From Pachyseris speciosa (Eukaryota > Cnidaria > Anthozoa > Scleractinia > Pachyseridae): DNA of 64,000 nt. The stretch lies in NCBI GenBank assembly GCA_016490735.1, contig JAEMWC010000056.1, positions 406,001 through 470,000 of the forward strand. The letters are read 5' to 3'. Under the pieces are notes generated by a model, which saw only the letters and a program-made list of their open reading frames with translations, made no database searches and was not told where the DNA came from. Below are positions 44,841 to 58,020 of this stretch, in pieces; within the stretch, counting starts at the first letter, position 1, and each line of letters begins with the position of its first letter. Both the position numbers and the translations under genes were made by a program.

Positions 44841-45390
44841 CATACTAACATAGTATTCATTTTAAGATTTGAGAACCCTAGAATATTTTATTGTTGTGCA
44901 TGACATAGCAGTCACAGCAAGGACGAATAAATCGAGGTAAGACAAAAATTTCTCTTATTTCTTTGTTGTGATTGATTGTATCAAATTGTACCCCCACGCG
45001 AATGGCTAGTTGCCTGTTACATGTTCGATACGCGAAACCGCCCCACCGTTAACGCTGTTATGACTTTTCTAAAGTGACGTGATCACACCATATTAAATAC
45101 ACTTGTCCTGTATGTTAGTTAGCACCGGTTAAAAAAAGTAAATCCGATGAACTGAAATTTCGACTTGGACAAATAATTTTATTTCAATTACGGCAACACT
45201 TGCGACACTTGCCCCCTCCCCCTCCCCCCTGGCTTGTCCTCTTTCAGTTTTTTCTACAAAAAGTTAGCGAGGGTGCCCTTTGTTTTGTCTTTAATGAAAA
45301 GCAAACCGGCCCTACTGTAAACTACCTGATAAAATAGGCTTAGCATCACTTGTGAATCAACGCCTCGCTAAAATAATCTGCGCGGCTTTC
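44841..45390. other. Spacer, no gene recognised
   Basis: AT-rich with one C-rich tract (45213-45232). No credible coding frame. Confidence 0.5.
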
Positions 45391-45915
45391 AAGGTATAAA
45401 TAGTGATCATGCAACAAAGAGTATCAAAGGACTGATCCGACATAGAAACGGTAATTACGACCTAAGAGGAAACGACATTTTAAAACTGCCAAAGGCTAGC
45501 ACTACAACTTATGGTTTAAAATCGATCGTGGAGGTTTACGGCGTCAAAACTATGAAACTTATTGCCTGACTCATATAGAACTATTCGATCTTTCAATGTT
45601 TTTAAAAATACTATTAGAAATTAGATTTGATATGACCGGTTATATTTTACACCTTGTATTATTGATTAGTTTTAGCTTGACCTTATTTTATGAAAAGTAA
45701 AAATAAGATTAAAAATTAAGATTTAAATCTATTTACATAAGACTAGATATAATATCTAGTCTTATGTAAATAGTTAGTTATTTGTTGTAAGCATTATTTC
45801 AATCTGGTTCTTTCACTTTTACTTTCTGTGTTATACCTGCAAACCAGCTGGTGAGATTGTCCTCACAAAAGCTAAGTGTATATACACAATGAACTTGACT
45901 TGACTTGAATTTGCC
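45390..45915 (+). mobile_element. 3' end of a second non-LTR retrotransposon
   Basis: Plus strand carries a decayed LINE C-terminus with RHRNGNYDLRGNDILKLP and TTTYGLKS, as in CR1/L2-type proteins, then 3' UTR and a tail of TGACT repeats (AACTTGACTTGACTTG) near 45891-45908. Frame shifts follow TTTYGLKS. Confidence 0.65.
45729..45773. repeat. 45-base near-perfect palindrome
   Basis: Two 22-base arms around one central A: CTATTTACATAAGACTAGAT and its exact complement. It lies in the LINE 3' region and could extrude a cruciform. Confidence 0.85.
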
Positions 45916-46427
45916 GGATCAAATTACAGAGATGATTACATAATCTTTATTGAGCTACCAGGTGGTATACATTAGTAAAAACAATCACCTCTTTTCATCC
46001 AGCTACGATATCAAATCAGCACAACATTACAGTTAACATGACTCACAAAATGCTGTGATGCGATGTGCATGCTTTCAGTTGAAAATAATTTAAGTTTGCA
46101 TTTTCAGTTCAAAATACAACTTGAATACAAAACCTTTACATTCGCTTGATAAACATAAGAAAAACCGTCACCTTCACTATTGAGACTAAATTGCTTTCTT
46201 TCGAGTCGTAAAGGAGTTATGATTTTGTCTTCATTGTTCAGAGTTGGTTCTACAATCACAACAAAAACAAGTGAATTTTCTAATCTCCCCTGCACTTTGC
46301 TGACAGATAAATTCTCGCTCATATGCAAGATTAGAATTTAGTTTTTGAACCGTCCCTTGGAACTTGTAACGCAAAGAAGTAGGCTCATTGGGCTCAAATA
46401 CGTACATTTAACTTATTAAATGTAAAG

Positions 46428-49400
46428 CTACGAGAATTCAACCTGTAAAAACAGAATGTCATCTAACACGTAACGTCTTTTCTCCAGGCGTTCAGGAAAA
46501 CGCCAGCATATCCAACGCCCCGAGTTCTCCTCATTCCGGGGCCTTGTGAACACCCCTACGGGGTTATATAAATCATTCTCAGGATTCCAGCGATGGACAA
46601 TGTTTTCTCGTTTCTGTGAATCTTCGTTTTGGTCAATCAATGTAAATGTAATTTTCTTATTAAAAGGCCAAGGTAAAATAGCATCGTATTCACCTTTCAT
46701 GATAACTAAGCGGAGCCCAGGTATATCCGGGCCAGCGGCATCAATTATTATTATCAGTTTTAGTTTGTATCCATAGTAACGTTCTGTATAAAATGGAGGA
46801 CTCGATAATGTTAAACTTTTTCCTATCTTTGCATGTTCCTTAATTTTACTGACTTCGTTAACCTTCCATATGTACGTATTTGTGTCAACTTTTCTCTCTA
46901 GTTTCTTTATCGTCAATTGTGTTTCTAGTAGCTGAATTTTTGTTTGATTCGATTGAGCTTGTGCCAACTGTAACTGTTTTCGTGTTTCACCTAACTGACG
47001 TTTTGTTTCATTGGATTGAGTTTGTGCTGCATGTAATCGAGAGAGTGTTTCATGTAACTCATTTTGTGTTCTCTTCAACTGAGTCTGTGCGCTAAGTAAT
47101 TGATTACAGGTCAAGTCGAGATGGTGTCGTATTGAAGTTCCAAGATGTGATTCCATGTTTTTTCTCTGAACCTGTAAAAAAAAAAAAAAAAAAACAGTAT
47201 GAATAGTATTAAAGGTTTACAAAACTTAATTATGAGTCCCTGGTCTGTCAGGTAGGTATATTTCACCGGCCACAATTCTATACATCACCATACTGACTGA
47301 TGAACCAACAATTCCACTCCTGACTCCGTGGATTACCAGTAGTCTAGAAAATTATGCATTACGCAGGATGTGGTTCAGTTACCTAGTATATACGCCTTGA
47401 ATCACATTTTCATATTTCCTTTGCGAACCTGGATATATATGTGTGAGGGTTTCAACACTTAAGCTTTAAATTGTCTTGCTTGCCGTTCGTGTAAGATCAA
47501 TACGCAAATTGAGTGAAACGAACAATGAGCGTCATATTTATAGCACCCGGCTACAATCCATTTTATTCTTTTATTTTGTCTTGTTACTTTAATTTTCTCG
47601 GTTGAAGAACTTCTTTTCGTGATTTTATTTAACTTAAGGGATTAGATTTCAGATGATCCATTCAACTGGCAATCCATTTAGACACTCTAACTGGTGATAC
47701 ATTTTGAAGTCCATCGAGTTCATGACAGTAAACTGTGCAGATCCGATCGTATCCGTCCGTAATCTTATCTGGCAACAAGCTTAACTTGTTATCCGCGCGG
47801 CAGACGTTATGACGTTTTCTTTTTCTCATTCAGTTATGACACGTTACAACGAAAAAGCCATCAAGACGAGTGTTCGTTTCATAGCAAGTAAATTCTTTGA
47901 GATGTTTTATCAGAGTGCTGACAGTACAAACCTTTTCTTCGCAGCCCACCTCAACATAAGGGCAGGAGACTAAGGACATTGGACAATGTTCTTTAACATG
48001 ATCTGGAACCTGAAACAAATCGAAAACAAAAATAAGCTGGTATAATTGCGACAACTGGATACCCAAGGACGTGATGCTAAGTGAATAAATTTATCGACCG
48101 TCGATTTCATGCGTACTTCAAGATGGAAGAAGGACAAATTCGGTGAAAATAGCCACAATGTGGTCGAAGTATTACGTCACGCGCAATTAGTCCAAAACTG
48201 ATTTCGAAAATTGTTTCGACTGGAAGTACACAAACAACTTTTCTTTATAGGTCCATATTTAAGAAACCTTTGTTTATAAACTGGCATTCCTGATTTTAGC
48301 AACTTCCTGGAAATTTTGTTTACCCTTTGAAGGACGGGGAAAAACCCAGTCGTAGGGAAAACCAGCCAACTATAGGCAATGTGAATATCTTGGTAATAAA
48401 GGAACTTTGTGGGCACTACCCCTCCGGGAGATAACATAGCTTAAAATGCCAAGGAGTGATTGTGCATGGTTGTGCTGGGTTGGTTATGAGGAAAGTTGTT
48501 AAGTTAGATTTCTGTCGTGAATAACTAATTTAATTTTGTTAAAGGTCCTTCACCTCCACACGTAAAAACTGGAAGGGGAGGTAAAAGAACCCACACACTG
48601 ATGGAAAAGAGTAAGGAACGTAGTTCCCGGTGCTGTGGTCTGACCTCACACACATCTCAGGGTTGGATGTAGGCCGTGTAATGAGCTGCCACCTGTCCCA
48701 AGAGTCTCTGCTGGTCATAGAAACTTCATAGGGGGCCCTATGCGCCACTTGGCGTAGAAGGAATGATGAAAGGTCCTTAGAGTTAAAATCTGCAATTACT
48801 GTGAAATTCTCACCATTTCCCTGGTAACTGAATCACCACAGCTCTTGGGGCAAGGTACTGGATATTTGTTGCAGTTGACAATGTGATCCTGTCACAGAAA
48901 TTTACTCACCATTTAGATACAGAGATATGAAGTATTTCATACATAACAACCGCAGCGATGTGAAGTGATGCATGTGAAATATGCTGCGACTTTTGTTTTA
49001 AAATTGGTAACAATTGTTACCCGGTTAGAGGCGGTCTGCATGCAAAGATAGTGTTCCTGATTGGCAATAATTGACCAGTAACTTGCACTTAGGAAATTAC
49101 CAAAAACCCACGAGCGTGTAATGTTCTGAGGACCAAACTCTCTTAAATCCTGAGAAATTTATGTTTCACTTGCAACACTTACGACATTAATCTATAGTTA
49201 ATAACTAAAATGAAATCAAAATGATTTAAGTTGTATGACCATAAAAGGGAATGCAGTAACAAAACAAAACTTAATATCAGAGTGTATTCACCTGCATATG
49301 ACACTGTGGATGTGGCTCTGTGCAGTATTTGCACTCAGTGATTCTCCACTCGCACGTGGTGGTCACGTGTTCCTCGAAATCTTTCCTTTTTAGTGACACG

Positions 49401-50936
49401 TGACAGTTTTCGTTCGTACAGGAAACATCTTTGAAAGGACAAGATGCCAAGTGAGGCTGTAAAACAATATGTAAAAACAGATAAGCTTATTACTTTAGAG
49501 CAGTGGAAAAATGTGTTTTGATGTTTTTATTTTACCTCTTTGTTCCTCAGTTCACCGGTCCATTCACAACCTTCACTCGGACATTTAATGGCAAGAGACA
49601 GAATCTTTCTTTCTGTGGCTTTATCAGGGAACACATCCTAAATGGAAATAAAATAATGGTTATTTCTGAGAATGAAACTTTAGCAATCAAGGCACGAGTA
49701 GAGGTCTGCTACCTCAAACATCGCCTCACTCAAACCGCTTCCCAATTTTGAACTTAAGATCCCTTCCATTGTGTATTTTGACAGTAACATAAGACTTTCT
49801 TGAACAAAATTTTGCAAATATCGTGAGTTTCCTTCATTGTGGCGGCGATTCTCAGGATAATTTGACGTCACAAATATTGCCCTTTCCTGTACATGTCGTA
49901 ATGTATCAAATGGACAAATATTTTCAAAACGTTGACAAAAGTATAGTAAGCATATAGATATACCCGGTCTTGTTCCAAACCCTCCCTGTCTGCGGGACAA
50001 GTGTAAGGCTGAGCTTGAGCTTCCTGTCTGTTGACAACATAAAACCGGAAATAAATAAATAATAAATAGACAAATAAATAAATGATGAATAAAAATTAAC
50101 AGACTTCAATTGATGTTGGCTTGTTCAAAATAAAATGAAATAACTAATGCAATAAGATAGCATTTTGAAACAGCAAGTTGCGTCCTGGTCCAGTGACCAA
50201 CATGATCATGTGGAATAGGAATTTTAATATCTTTTTATCTTCGTTTATATAATATTGATGAAGGCTCTCTGGGAATCAGAAAATAGCCAAAAAGAGTTAC
50301 AAGGAAGCTGGTAGACAAAGTCAGTCGAATTACATTTCGTTTAGAGTCGGCTAACAAGAAATGGCAATAAACCTACCCAGGTTTGCTCCAATTTTACCGA
50401 GTAATGAATTATTTTGACAAACGATCAAAATACACCGTGTGCTGTCAAAAGAGTATTACAGCAGCTTCAAAAGGCTGCCACTGTCCTTTCTAATATACCG
50501 TAGTACCATACCAATATGCTGAGTCTTCCAACGGTATTTAAATTAACATGCAATGTTAGAAGCACGCGAAAGATGTACAAACATTATGCTAATTTGCTCA
50601 CATTGAGAATTAAACCGAGTAACAAACTGTCGGTGAAGATAACAGACGACTTTGAAGAGAGTTGAACGGCGTTGAGTTTTTGCCGGAATGTGTTTCCGAA
50701 TCAATATTATGTTTGTCTGTCTCAAAGTAGTCTGTTCTAATCGTACGCTAAACCTTCGAGCCGCACCTTCTAAAATGTTCCTCCAAACATTCTTTGCAAA
50801 ACCTGTGTCCACATCTCGTGAGAACAGGATGTTTTAGCGCCAAAAGGCAGATTAAGCAGTGAAAATCTTCATCAACCTCACTCACAAACTCCTCGTCATG
50901 ACCCGACGGTAAGCGGTCTCTTGGTGCTTCCGCCAT
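46428..50936 (-). CDS. TRAF-like RING/MATH adaptor, unit E (7 exons, intact)
   Basis: Exons 50767-50936, 49964-50027, 49536-49637, 49292-49456, 48814-48888, 47932-48009 and 46428-47171 join in frame to 465 residues, with lengths identical to unit C except exon 7. The RING (CLICLLALKHPVLTRCGHRF, CKEC, CPAD) and TRAF zinc fingers match unit C closely. The coiled coil in exon 7 is longer by 63 bases (21 residues, three heptads of the TQ-QL type). The MATH domain has LSSPPFYTERYYGYKLKL and IMKGEYDAILPWPF and ends VEFS. Its likely AATAAA is at 45946-45951. Function as for unit C. No disabling change was found. Confidence 0.88.
48551..48768. mobile_element. About 220-bp insertion with target duplication, in E
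   Basis: Ortholog of 27611-27829, flanked by AAAGGTCCTT at 48541-48550 and 48769-48778. Confidence 0.6.
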
Positions 50937-53430
50937 GTTGTAAAATTACCCCTGGAAAGAATCAAAACTAAAGGTCAAATTTATGTTAGTGACCTTGCAT
51001 TAATCACCGATTTACGTACAAACTTGTGTGACATGCTTCGCGAGCGTGTTTTAATATAAATCAGGAACTTTGCGACAACGAATTTACAGTAAAATTCAAA
51101 CAAAGGGGGAATTTTTAAGGAGGGGAACTACTGAGCATGAACACACTTAACCACCTACAGTTATTGTGCACGGTCAACACTCAAACAGTATAGCACACAA
51201 AAACATAGAACAAAGAACTTTGCCAGGTTTCATAACCACTTCCCTCTATTAACTATGGTCCAATCAGACAGTCGTTTTCATGGTAACGCTGACAAAAACT
51301 TACCTTAAGTCCTCCTTAAGTCAACAGCTAAGAAAGACCATCACGAGGTTTTTCGCATTAAATTTTTCGAGTGCTACGGTAATCCACATTAAAGCGAATG
51401 AGTTACATATTTTTATCACTTTTACTGTAATTTTATTGCAAGGTGGTCTCATACAATAGAAAACTTATGTGTTTTAGGTCATTTGCTGGTGCCGGAGCTC
51501 ATCATCAAGGGCTGAACCGCTTATTGGCTCTGCGAATAGAACAAACTTTGTTCGAACGCTCGTTTCAGTCTGCTGACAGTTTGTTGTTCGTGAACAAGGT
51601 GCTTAAAAGGCAAACGAGCCTTGTCTCACCGGGCTCCAATCTTCACTGGTGGAAGTTTGAAAGTTGAAGGTGCCCGAACAACCCTTGGTGCAAGATTGAA
51701 GCCTGGTCAGAGACTTAGACGAAAATGGCAAATTGTTTTGGAGGAGCCTTTCGCGCTCAAAGACATGTGGAATTTCCCAGGATACAACTGGGTCAGAGTC
51801 TTGCTGTTTGGCTGCTTGATTGAGGTTGCTGATAAAAAGGGAGCTGATAGAGGTCTTTGCCTTTTTTTCCCAAACTTCCAGCAGAAGAGCTGCTTTGTAA
51901 TGTTTACTCTCTGAATAACGGATTCAGTTGAAAAAAAGATTTGTCCAGACTGCTCGATTGCCAGGTAAGATTTTCATCTAACTTTGCACTATTTTGGAGC
52001 TGATGTTGCTTTCATTCCATTTCTATGCTATTACTTTGCTGGAGAAATGCACTGTCATGTCTGTGTGTGTAACAAACACTTTTGTACTGATATTATAAGA
52101 AAAAATGGGAAAACCTGACCACGGCAATTTTTTCTCGACCCTGATGCCGATTTGAAATTTGAAACTGGCATGCAATTTGTAGCTGGCAAACATTATTCGC
52201 TTGCCATGCTTTTACCTTTATCAGCATTTTAGGGCTCAGATTTGAGGTAGACAAACATTCTATGTAATGGACCAGACTAAAGCCAATCTGTTGAATTGTT
52301 CTTTCATAGCAATCCAAAGATAAATGGTATAGGCCAGAAACAGTCATTTTTGGCAAAGTGAAACTCTAAAGATTTTTCTCTTTCCAAATACTCAGAGTCA
52401 GTCCACAAGTTTAAGTTCACAGCATAGACCAATGTAAACATAATTTGTAAAAAAAAATTATTTCTTGCCTCCCCTGACTAAGTGTATTTTTCTCATTTAT
52501 TGTCACTCTTAAAGACATCTGAGAAAAACATGTTCTGTTTCCATGGCAACAAGGGACTCTGACATCATTGTGTTTGTCATCATTCATAGCAACGAGTTGC
52601 GTGATGGTGGTTTCTACTGAGTTAGTTTAATTTTGGAGAAAAAGGTGGTCTTGAGTGGAAGATCCCTTAAACACCGTTTTTGGATTTGACGTTAATATCT
52701 CTTTCGCGTTTCAAGCAATCTGAAATCCCTATGCTCATCCCACGAAGCTGTATTGTGGGATATTTTGTGAATTTTTTGGTGATTTTTGGGCATATTTGGG
52801 AAGAGATAATTTTTCTCAAAGGATTTGTTATTTAAATTTAGGGAAATAGGGAATATTGAAGATAAAATTGGAATTTGAAGTGGAAAATAAGTAGATGGAC
52901 ACCAAAACAGTTTCCCAGCAACCTTCAGTGCCCTTGTGGGGTGGCAACTGTCTGGTGGTGTTTCAAAACATTTTTGTACATTTTAATCCCTTCTTTAAAC
53001 TCCTTAAAATTTCACCCCAATTTACCTTAAGTCCCACCTTAAGTTGTCCCGGGTGGTAGGGTAACCCTACCAGTGAAATTTTGCCCTGGCTATCTTTGAT
53101 AGGGTAACTCAAGCACAGGCCATATATCATCATGTTAACCCGCTGAAAAATACAAGAAACTAAATCGGCCGAAGGAGAGAAATAGAAGCGGCAAACATGC
53201 GAGTAGGGGGCGTGTAGGCCTTCCACCCCCATTCTTCGTGTTGGTCTCCGGCCTTTCCCTACATCAAGGTACCACGGAAAGCCGTAAAAATCTTGAGCAA
53301 AATATTATTTTTCCCAAGGTATCAACGAGCGCTTTTCATTCAATTAACTTATTCTTGTTTTTCACGTTACCATGTTACCACCTATAGCATAGCTTCATAT
53401 TCTGTATATAAACCATACACAACCCGCAAT
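50937..53430. other. Intergenic between units E and F, copy of 30340-32950
   Basis: Similar throughout to the C-D spacer, with small indels. No gene recognised. Confidence 0.55.
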
Positions 53431-53434
53431 TCCT

Positions 53435-53490
53435 CGATTCGCTCTGACGAAGGGCTAACGCTCGAAACGTCAGCATTTTGGATCCCTGTA
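53435..53490 (+). ncRNA. Hammerhead-ribozyme-like motif with intact core
   Basis: Reads CTGACGA, a GGGC/GCTC stem II, GAAA and then CGTC. This fits the CUGANGA...GAAA core known for hammerheads in Penelope-like elements. Stems I and III are not resolved, so cleavage is unproven. Confidence 0.45.
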
Positions 53491-53609
53491 CAGTGGTCAA
53501 TTTAAATTATCAACTCCGTTGATAAACCAAATTTTCGTGTTTCACTCCCCCACCGAAGCAGCAGCATAGTTGCGTTAAAAAATAACCCCCTTTATTCATA
53601 ATCTCATAT

Positions 53610-54140
53610 AGAAAGGGGAAGTCCGTCATATGCATTAAAACACGTTCTCGCAGGAGCTAGCTTAACTATGAAGGTGAAAGGGAGTTGCGTATGGCCATTA
53701 AACCTCATCTAAAATCTATGGACCCTGACAAGTACAAACTGGAAGGGCAGCTGCTACTCTTACCCCAAATTGAACAGTTAATAAGATTTGACACTTCAAA
53801 CTTTGGTGTCAGTGATCAGGTGGCCTTCTATCAATCCATTGATAGCTCCCACTGACGAAATACGTTTTAGCGATTAATGCAGTTGGTGAATCGTCGCTTT
53901 CAGCATTAGGGAGAGTGAAAATTTGTTTTCGAGCAGCAACAGGAAATTCCGCGGATCCAGACTAAATCATCCACTGATACTGCGCGTAGAGATAGAACTT
54001 ATGGATAAACCTGGTAGATGCTGCCAATTACTTTGTCGGTGTAAAAGAAAAGAGAGAGAAGTGCTCTGAAAATTGTTCTACAAATAACATCCCCAAACAG
54101 TTGTCTTCCTGACAAAGTCGACACAAAGCGCGGAATTGGG
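53610..54140. repeat. Conserved intergenic segment, copy 3 of 3
   Basis: Homologous to 19790-20350 and 33135-33660. The frame that is open in copy 2 ends early here. Confidence 0.5.
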
Positions 54141-54812
54141 ACGAATATTTTTATATGTCTGATATGAATCCTTTAATTTCTTATGCCGCTATTCGCCCAT
54201 TCTCAGATGAGACCATATTTAAGTAAATTACGTTACAATGCGTGCTTCTTGTAATTACAATTACAATTACAAGTCTGGCTTAATTCCTCATCCTGTAGTC
54301 TTTAAAAGGAAGCAAAAATGAAAATGTGCGCGTTTCTCTATGTGCAGGTGACGACAGCAAGAGACCGTTAAATCTCCAACAGCAGAAATGGTAATTAGGG
54401 ACGGACCATTAGAAAAGTGATGGGGGAGGGGAGGATGGGACTTTTTCACCTTACATGATTTTTTTTTTCACGGCCATTGCCTGTGCAGGAATGTTTTTTT
54501 GCCTTTTTTTTTGTTGATTTGTTTTTTTTTCTTTTTGCGGAAGGGGGAAATGTTCTAGTGCCGCAATCTTTAATAATCTTGACACTCCCCACAATCTGAA
54601 AGCCTCAAACAAATAATTATTAATTTTATGACATTACACACACTCTTCTGCTTTACTATCAATATTAAACAAAAATATCACTGGTTTATTATTTCATTTA
54701 TAAGATGTTTATAAGATTGTTTTACTGTTATTCCTGAATTTTAGATACACTTTTTATCACACGACAGTTGTTGTTGTTTTTTTTTTCATAAAATAAATGA
54801 CTGTGGGTTTTA

Positions 54813-55243
54813 CTTGGCAGCCACTTTATACGGCAATATTGTTAGTCCTGGTAGAATCCCCATTTCTCTGCAATAAGCAAAACTTTGAAGAACAAGGAAG
54901 GAAAACTGATGATATTCTTCAGGTCCCAAACGCAAGGCACACTCTTGCTGTTCAGAAGTTTTGCCATTTTTACGCACTAGTTTCTCCTGAGCTTGGAGTT
55001 TGCGGTTCCTGTATATTTAATATTAAAGGATACAGACTTGCCTTTAAAACAGCTTTTCGCAAACATAAACAGAATGGGACAGCATTAAAGAAGATTACAC
55101 TTCCGTAAGAAAGCGTTACAGTTCGGTATGTGTGCGTACAAAATGCATCAGACTGGAAGGGGGAATATGTCCGTTTTGCTTATTGCAGAGAAATTGAGAT
55201 TCTACCAGGACTAACAATATTGCCGTATAAAGTGGCTGCCAAG
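54813..55243. mobile_element. 431-bp element with 71-base inverted ends
   Basis: Left arm 54813-54883 and right arm 55173-55243 are inverted copies (ends CTTGGCAGCCACTTTATACG). The interior holds a frame with LAVQKFCHFYALVSPELG (54797-55108), also open in the D arm, with no known domain. Possibly a non-autonomous DNA transposon. Confidence 0.7.
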
Positions 55244-55964
55244 GACACCTTCAAGCAGGCACAGTTTGACAGTCCAACACTGCAATTTACTCTGCAGGAA
55301 TTTTTTTCCTTTACTTCTTCTTTGCGTGACTTTTTTTTTTCAGCTACCTTCCCTTGCAGGAATTTTTTTTACGTGATGAATATATTATATCTTAGGGATG
55401 GGGGAGAGGGGTGTCTTACACGTGGATAACTTGCTCCCCTCCCCCCCCCCCGACTCCATAGCTATTTGAGGCCTGCTTCGATCGTGTGGCGTTGGTTGAT
55501 ACCGTAATAATGAAGCTCCCTTTTGAAAATTCATTGTTAGGTTTCTGAAGTGCACGGAAGTGGTTAGAGCCTCTGTTGTATCCTGAACAAAGCCACAACT
55601 GGTTGGAGAAAATACTTCCATAAGGCTCTCAGGACCTTCGTTGTCCTAAACGTTCCGCATAGTTTCTAAAAATGACAGTCACAAAAAATATCCTTAGTAA
55701 CAATTTCCGAATTACGTTTGGTCATAATCCGACGAATTGTACAACATGAAGAAAGAACATTTGAATTCTTTTGATAAAACCTCTCTTGAATTTACCTAAC
55801 CAAATCACACTAATGAAGTTCAAAATCTTTTTTCACCTACGGCATTTACATCAGTGAAAAACAACCCCTGTTTATCTAGTTACGATAACACATCGTTAAG
55901 CTGAAATAGAAAAAAGACTCTTGCCCCACAGAAAAGCCGTTTGTGACCAGGGGATTCAGGGGAG

Positions 55965-56225
55965 CAGGGTTGGCGCAGTGGTGAGAGCGCTCGCCTTCCA
56001 CCAATGTGACATGGGTTCGATTCCCGGACTCGGCGTCATAAGTCGGCTGAGTTTGTTGGTTCTCTACTCTGCTCCGAGAGGTTTTTCTCCGGGTACTCCG
56101 GTTTTCCCCTCTCCCCAAAAACCAACATTTGATTTGATTTGATTTGATTTATTTAGAATTGATTTGATTTAGTCTCCCCAATTAGTAGAGCATCTGTGCT
56201 CGGCTAGATAGATTTGAGACTTAAA
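55965..56225 (+). mobile_element. tRNA-derived SINE in the unit F 3' region
   Basis: Same family as 29798-30063 (head with GGCGCAGTGGTGAGAG, body with CTCCGAGAGGTTTTTC) but with a different 3' part containing ATTTG repeats and a TTATTATT tail. Unit D lacks it at the matching site near 35430, so it is arm-specific. The target duplication is short or degraded. Confidence 0.75.
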
Positions 56226-56924
56226 TAAAGTTATTATTATTATTACCTCAGTTCAAAACACAAACTTTTACATTCAAGAAACGCACACCTTCGCTATCAG
56301 AATCATTTTTCTTTCTTTCGAGTCGTAAAAGAGTAATGTCCGATTTTGTCGTCATTGTTCAGAGTTGGTTCTAGAATCTCAGCACTTCTCAGTGAATTTT
56401 CTCACTTCATTTTCACTTTGCTGCAGACAGGTAAATTCTCGTTCATATGCGGCAAAGTGGAAATTTGGCTTTGAATCGTCCCTTCTTGCGTGTAACGCAG
56501 AGACGTCGGTTCATTGGGTTCAACTAGTACATTTAGCTTATCAAATGTAAAGCTACGAAGTTTCAACTTGGAGGAACAGAGTGTTATATACCACGCAACT
56601 TCTTTTCTCCAGGTCTTTAGGAAAAAGCCAACAAATCAAACACCCCGCGTTCTCCTCATTCCGGGGCCTTGTGAGCACCCCAGGGATATATAAATCATTC
56701 TCAAGATTCCAGACCTCGGCAATGTTTTCTTGTTTCAGTGGATCTTCTTGTTGGTCAATCACTGTAACTGTAACTTTTTTATTAAAAGGCCAAGGTAAAA
56801 GAACATCATATTCACCTTTCATAAAAACTATGCAGACCCTAGGTATACCTTTAGAAACAGAGATTGTCAGTTTTAGTTTGTATCCATGACGTTCTGTATA
56901 AAATGGAGGTCTCGATAATGTTAA

Positions 56925-57156
56925 AGGGAACCTCTGCTCTTGCAACAAATTGACGCTAAATTGTTGGAAATGATAACTAGATTCCAAGTTTTGCTTTAAA
57001 ACGAGGATATAACATTTAAAAGTGAAAAAAAGCGTTAATGATACCCATTTTTTTTTGCACTTAAATTGCTATTCCCACGTTATAAACTAAATTTTGGAAA
57101 TTAGTAATTATTTCCAACAGTTTAGGCTCAATTTGTTGTAAGAGTAGAGGTTCCCT
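56925..57156. mobile_element. piggyBac-like MITE in the MATH exon of unit F
   Basis: 232 bp between TTAA at 56921-56924 and 57157-57160, ends AGGGAACCTCT and AGAGGTTCCCT. Ortholog of 36090-36321. Confidence 0.87.
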
Positions 57157-57685
57157 TTAAATCTTTTCCCGTCTTTATTGCATGTCCTTTAATTTTACTA
57201 TATTCGTTAACCGTCCATATGAACTTATTTGTGCCAACATTTTCCTCCAGTTTCTTTGTTGTCATTTGTGCATCATTTAGCTGAGTTTGTGTCTGTTTTA
57301 GCTGAACTTTTGTTTCATTCGAGTGAGCTTGTACTGTATGTAATTGAGATTGCGTTTCATGTAACAGATTCTTTGTTTCACGTAACTCATTTTGTGTTCT
57401 CTTCAATTGAGTCTGTGTGCTAATTAATTGATTACAGGTCAAGTCGAGATGGCGTCGCATTGAAGTTCCAAGATGTGATTCCACTTTTTTTCCCTGAATC
57501 TGTAAGAACAAAACAGTATGAATTATAGGCCACAAAACTTAATTAAGAATCCCTCGCTGGTCAGATAGGCATATTTCACCGGCCACCAGTCTTCAGCCTG
57601 CGGTGAAGCCGGACTTGTCACTCAAAACCAAGGTTAAAACTTACTAGACTTAGTCCGTCTGCGCAACGGCTTCCAAAAGCTTGTT

Positions 57686-58020
57686 CTGGGGTGCTTACCA
57701 TTTGTCAGAAAAATCCGAAAATTTCGGTTTGAAGTCAAATGGTAAGGTTATTTTCCGGAAAGTCTTTTCGGAAATTGTGGACAACCTCCAGAGGTAGTCC
57801 TCTTTTCCCTTTCGGAACGGAATTTCGGAAAATTGCTTACCATTTGAGCGAATCGCTCCGTTTCCAGGTCCTTTTGCGCCGGAACGAGTGAGTGCGCATG
57901 ACGGAACGCCTTGCAGTAAATGGTAATCTCATCCGGTTGGTCGGTAAATTCGGAAAATCGCTCACCATTATTGAACGGTCATTCCCTCCGGATTTTTCTG
58001 ACAAATAGTAAGCACCCCTG
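57686..58020. mobile_element. MITE with GGGGTGCTTACC ends, copy in F
   Basis: Ortholog of 36832-37173 with a few-base internal deletion. Confidence 0.75.
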
